Made by a program: the position numbers and the translations under genes
The notes under the pieces: generated by a model
Database searches by the model: none
Seen by the model: only the letters and a program-made list of their open reading frames with translations
Told to the model about the DNA's origin: nothing
Shown here: positions 32,953-35,997 of the stretch, in pieces
Layout of the letters: each line of letters opens with the position of its first letter
Numbering within the stretch: position 1 is the first letter of the stretch
Assembly (NCBI RefSeq): GCF_000337495.1
Contig: NZ_AOIS01000061.1
Span: 17,375-53,371 of the forward strand
From: Haloterrigena salina JCM 13891
GTDB taxonomy: Archaea; Halobacteriota; Halobacteria; Halobacteriales; Natrialbaceae
Direction: 5' to 3'
Length of the DNA stretch: 35,997 bases

Positions 32953-33531
32953 TTACCATTCCTCGCCCAGCGCCGCCTTCACGCCGCCGAACCCGCTCGC
33001 GGTCGTCCACGTTCGGCCGCTCGCCGCGTGCTCGACCTCGTAGGCGCCGCCGCAGGCGCCACAGCGGTACCGGTCGGGCGCCTTCACGGGCTTCGAGGCG
33101 CGGTGGCGCCGCGCCTCCCAGTCGCAGTCGTCGTCGCGACAGCGGAGGACGTACCGGGGGTCCGAAAACGACTCACAGTGACGCGGCGCCTCGAGTCGCG
33201 ACGCCTGCTCGCGAAAGCGCGACCCGTGTCCCGACTCGCCGAACCGCTGGAACTCCCAGGCGTGGACGAGTTCGTGTCTGACGACGCCGGCGAACGTTTC
33301 CCAGTCGTACCGCCGGTAGGCCGCCCGCGTGAGCACGATCGTCGCCACCTCGCGGTCGGCGTCCCAGCGACACGCCCCGGCGCGGCGGCGTGCGCGCGTC
33401 GAAACGTCCCACTCGAGGGCGTCGCGATCGACCTCGAGGTCGTGGGCCTCGAGAACCTCGCGGGCGTGGATCCGCGCGCGGGCGACGATTTCGTCGTCGA
33501 CCGTGAGGGCGTCCTCATCGTCGTCGGTCAC
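32953..33531 (-). CDS. SprT-like zinc metalloprotease
   Basis: A 192-residue protein. The metalloprotease motif is H86-E-L-V-H90 in VVRHELVHAWEF, with the third His at H102 in GHGSRF, as in SprT/Spartan-type enzymes. A C-terminal zinc ribbon has C131, C136, C157 and C160 (CRDDDC, then CGAC). SprT/Spartan proteins degrade DNA-protein crosslinks in eukaryotes, and archaeal forms may do the same; the role here is inferred. The GTG at 33531 is chosen. Further upstream the same frame, open to 34209, runs antisense into the next gene and encodes non-acidic nonsense. Confidence 0.88.
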   Translation of the reverse strand: MTDDDEDALTVDDEIVARARIHAREVLEAHDLEVDRDALEWDVSTRARRRAGACRWDADREVATIVLTRAAYRRYDWETFAGVVRHELVHAWEFQRFGESGHGSRFREQASRLEAPRHCESFSDPRYVLRCRDDDCDWEARRHRASKPVKAPDRYRCGACGGAYEVEHAASGRTWTTASGFGGVKAALGEEW

Positions 33532-33797
33532 GGACCGACGAACGAAGGCGGATTTCGAGAGCGTTTCGATCGAACTCGAGCGCGACGAGGGTGGGACTTC
33601 GCGACTTTCACTCGAATCGAGGTGATGCGTACCGCGTTCCCTCGAGCGGAATCGACGCGAATTGCCGTTCGAGTACCGATTCTGGAAGAGCCGGTTTTCA
33701 GACACGAGGTGACGGGCCCGCTTCTCAAATAATGCGAAGCGGGTTGGCCGAAGCGCGATCGGGAAGACCCGATCGTGATCGGTCCGGAGTGTTCCAG

Positions 33798-35645
33798 TCA
33801 ATATCCTCTGAGCGTGAACTCGCCGAGCCTCGTGTACGTGGTTATCCCCGACGGATGGGGTACCTCGTCCGGTCGGCCTTCCATCAGCAGCCAGGCGAAG
33901 ACCGCCTCGCCCTGGATGAGTTCGTCGTCGACGTACTGGGCGGGATGATAGAACTCGAACTCGGCTTCCGGATCGAGGGCGCGGATGGCGTCGCCGATTT
34001 CGCCTTCCTTGGGGCGGACGACGACGACTTCCTTGAGATCGTCGAGCGCGAGGGTGATGCTCTCGGGGCCGTCGGGGTTCCGGAACCGGACCAGCGTCTC
34101 CTCGTCGCCCGTGAGGTAGAATTCCGTCTCCGGCGTGGTCCACTCGCTCCCGTCGAAGATCTGTGTCTCGACGCCGTCCGTCGTTCCAGGAGTCGGCCGG
34201 GTTACCCACTTCGAGACGTAGAAGATCGTCGGCCCGCCGTACTCCGCGTCGCGGTAGGTCTGGAACTCCGTCACATAGCCGGGGCCCTGACGCTGCCAGA
34301 CCGGCATGAAGACGCCGTCCTCGTAGAAGTCGTAGTTGATGTAGTAGTTGTACGGGGCGAACCGATGCCCGGAGTGGAAGTCACGGGCGTTCGGGACCGC
34401 GCCCGTGTGAAAGTGCGTCCGAAGTCGGAATCCGCGCGGATGCTCGGGGGTCTCCGGATACTCGGTCGTCCCGAGCACACCGGGACCACCGAAGTCGTTG
34501 CTGTGGATGTCCCAGTAGAGCAGTTCCCCGCTGAAGACGGGCTCGTCGTCGGGAAACATGAACTCGCGCGTGTTGCGGCCGTTCCGCTCAGGAAGGGCGT
34601 AGCCGGTCGACGTGCTCACCGGAGCAATGTACTCGAACGCCGGTTTCCCGTTGTAGGTCGCGCTGACCTCCGCACCGACGGTTCGCGGACCCGACCACTC
34701 GACGGACCATCCCGCGTCCTCGATGACTTCGTCGACGCTTTCGACGCGGTGGTATCCCTCCGGTGCAGTGATCTGTGGCCGTTGCATCATCGGCGGTTCC
34801 GGGACGCTACCGAGAACCGTCTCTCCGTCCGGATTCATCCCTCGTGCGAGTTGTTGCGGTGGGTGTTCGGCGAAATCCTCGACGAGGACCACGTCCAGGA
34901 GTTCGATATCGTCGCCCGCGACGTTGATGAACGTGCTCACGACGTTGAGTTCGCCGTCCTGCATCACGTAGTACATCGCGGGCGAGACCTCCCCGTGGGC
35001 GTAGTCGCCGTAGGCGGTGATGATCTCCGCGGCCTTCTCCATGGGGTACCAGTCGTTCCCCTCGAGGTGTTGCCAGACCTCGTCCTGATCGAGGACGTAC
35101 TCGTGGCGTCGACGTCCCTCTTCGTCCGGATAGTCGCGGTTCCACGTTACATCGATCGGGTCGGTGATGTGGAGCGCCTGTAGCTCCTCCGTGTGCCGAT
35201 CGACGAGACCGTAAGCGACCTGCCGTTGCTCCGCCGTGACCTCGAACTCCCCGGATTCGCGGCCACCGTCGACGCTCATTCCGGTCGTTCCCTGGACGCT
35301 GATGGCGTCGAGATCATTGGTTAGCGGATCGTAGGCTTCGAACGACGCAATCCACTCGCTCGCCACGTCGTTCACCGCTGGGTCCGCGAGTAGCGTTTCG
35401 ACTGCCTGTCGCTTTCGGTATCCCCACAACTCCTTGTATCCGAAGTCGCTGACGTCGCGCGGACCGATACGACGTGCGTTCGCGATCCGATCGCCCGGTT
35501 CGGGCGGATCCTCCGATTCCGGCTGCCCTTCGACGCTCCCGTCCGAACAGCCCGCGAGGGCGCTCCCCGTCGCGACGCTCAACGCCGCTACGAATCGACG
35601 TCTACTGACGTTTCGAAGCGTGCTTTGTATGCCTTGCTTTCCCAT
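33798..35645 (-). CDS. Tat-exported lipoprotein, copper-amine-oxidase-like fold
   Basis: A 615-residue secreted protein. A twin-arginine signal RRRF (15-18) is followed by lipobox LAGC (30-33), so it is lipid-anchored at the outer face. The body lacks membrane segments. The middle (PEGYHRVESVDE, GWSVEWSGPRTVGAEVSATY, NGKPAF) resembles the catalytic domain of copper amine oxidases. So does the later FRLRTHFHTGAVPNARDFHS, then NYYINYDFYEDG (about 425-450). The TPQ-forming NY[DE] appears as NYY, and the H-x-H copper ligands expected after it are missing (VFMPVWQRQ). An inactive or repurposed homologue is likely. It could also be unrelated and only superficially similar. Confidence 0.6.
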   Translation of the reverse strand: MGKQGIQSTLRNVSRRRFVAALSVATGSALAGCSDGSVEGQPESEDPPEPGDRIANARRIGPRDVSDFGYKELWGYRKRQAVETLLADPAVNDVASEWIASFEAYDPLTNDLDAISVQGTTGMSVDGGRESGEFEVTAEQRQVAYGLVDRHTEELQALHITDPIDVTWNRDYPDEEGRRRHEYVLDQDEVWQHLEGNDWYPMEKAAEIITAYGDYAHGEVSPAMYYVMQDGELNVVSTFINVAGDDIELLDVVLVEDFAEHPPQQLARGMNPDGETVLGSVPEPPMMQRPQITAPEGYHRVESVDEVIEDAGWSVEWSGPRTVGAEVSATYNGKPAFEYIAPVSTSTGYALPERNGRNTREFMFPDDEPVFSGELLYWDIHSNDFGGPGVLGTTEYPETPEHPRGFRLRTHFHTGAVPNARDFHSGHRFAPYNYYINYDFYEDGVFMPVWQRQGPGYVTEFQTYRDAEYGGPTIFYVSKWVTRPTPGTTDGVETQIFDGSEWTTPETEFYLTGDEETLVRFRNPDGPESITLALDDLKEVVVVRPKEGEIGDAIRALDPEAEFEFYHPAQYVDDELIQGEAVFAWLLMEGRPDEVPHPSGITTYTRLGEFTLRGY

Positions 35646-35897
35646 ACCACGAACAGTGCCTCTTGGAAGTCTTCTACTTACCCAATAGTATCCTGAATAT
35701 TCTATCGGTAATGTTCCGAGTATCCGTCGGTAAAAATCAGTGATTTACTTCCAGTCCGTTATCTACCTGTGAGAGGCAATCGTACTGCTCATAGCATCGC
35801 GAACGAAATAGAGTCGCAATGAGTTACCGTCTCGCGGAGACACGTTTCTCGGTAATCGTGCAACCGAACGAACCGTTTGCTTCGGCGGGGACCATCC

Positions 35898-35997
35898 ATG
35901 ACCGCCAGTGATGACACACTCCCGATCGCTCGCAGTCCGGACCCGGACGACCCCGTCGTCCCCGCCGCGCTCGTCCTCACCGCGGCGTTCGAGGATC
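35898..35997 (+). CDS. 5' end of an unidentified protein (cut by window edge)
   Basis: From the ATG at 35898 the frame is open for 33 codons to the window end: MTASDDTLPIARSPDPDDPV, then VPAALVLTAAFED. The Asp/Pro/Ala-rich N-terminus is typical of haloarchaeal proteins. Only the start is visible, so the family cannot be named. It is divergent from the amine-oxidase-like gene, 252 bases away. Confidence 0.45.
   Translation, partial: MTASDDTLPIARSPDPDDPVVPAALVLTAAFED

Noticed and set aside
33532..34209. N-terminal extension of the SprT-like frame
   Set aside because: Antisense to the 3' part of the amine-oxidase-like gene and rich in Arg and Pro, unlike haloarchaeal proteins.
33591..35183. 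530-codon open frame on the + strand
   Set aside because: Antisense to the Tat lipoprotein gene, which has a signal peptide and conserved blocks.

Overview
The window is chromosomal DNA of a halophilic archaeon, most likely of the Natrialbales type (Natrinema or Haloterrigena relatives). Signs are high G+C, very acidic proteins, many CTCGAG words, TATA boxes about 25-30 bases before start codons (leaderless transcripts), archaeal TFB, type II 3-dehydroquinate synthase, and several small haloarchaea-specific families. The genus is inferred; no rRNA or tRNA gene was seen.

Layout. 1-6700: the 3' part of PEP synthase, a zinc-ribbon microprotein, a bat-type HTH regulator, a processive-type membrane glycosyltransferase, MfnA-type decarboxylase and a small membrane protein. 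6700-11031: methionyl-tRNA synthetase, a HAD phosphatase and a CARF-like winged-helix regulator (DUF6293 type); three copies of an intergenic repeat lie around metG. 11200-18200: a TFB-core-like protein with a repeat-bearing promoter, then shikimate and aspartate-family genes (3-dehydroquinate synthase II, 3-dehydroquinate dehydratase, homoserine dehydrogenase coupled to an ACT protein). A PduS/RnfC-like flavoprotein and two small proteins interrupt this block. 18200-23800: an A+T-richer, gene-poor region holding a Rad50/SMC-like ATPase, an RdfA-type cell-shape regulator and a PPC/DUF296 protein. 23800-35997: TFB, XTP/ITP phosphatase, a small wHTH protein behind a duplicated 17-bp element, a HAD phosphatase, a two-wHTH regulator, the NfeD/stomatin pair, a tail-anchored acidic protein, pyruvate kinase, a GYD protein, an uncharacterised protein, a SprT-like protease, an amine-oxidase-like lipoprotein and the start of another gene.

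How the genes fit together. PEP synthase and pyruvate kinase set the two directions of the PEP/pyruvate step. Aspartate semialdehyde feeds both homoserine dehydrogenase and the archaeal entry into the shikimate pathway, so the 12.1-18.2 kb block groups enzymes on both sides of that branch. MfnA probably supplies beta-alanine for CoA. NfeD and stomatin form a membrane-scaffold pair. The SMC-like protein and RdfA form a linked unit that I associate with haloarchaeal rod/disk shape control.

Most unusual points: (1) a protein that looks like the two cyclin folds of TFB with no zinc ribbon or B-reader, behind five tandem 9-bp repeats; (2) the SMC/Rad50-like ATPase with a Walker A lacking the normal Gly-Lys, next to rdfA in an A+T-rich island; (3) a copper-amine-oxidase-like Tat lipoprotein that appears to have lost its catalytic motifs; (4) a CARF-like regulator with no CRISPR nearby.
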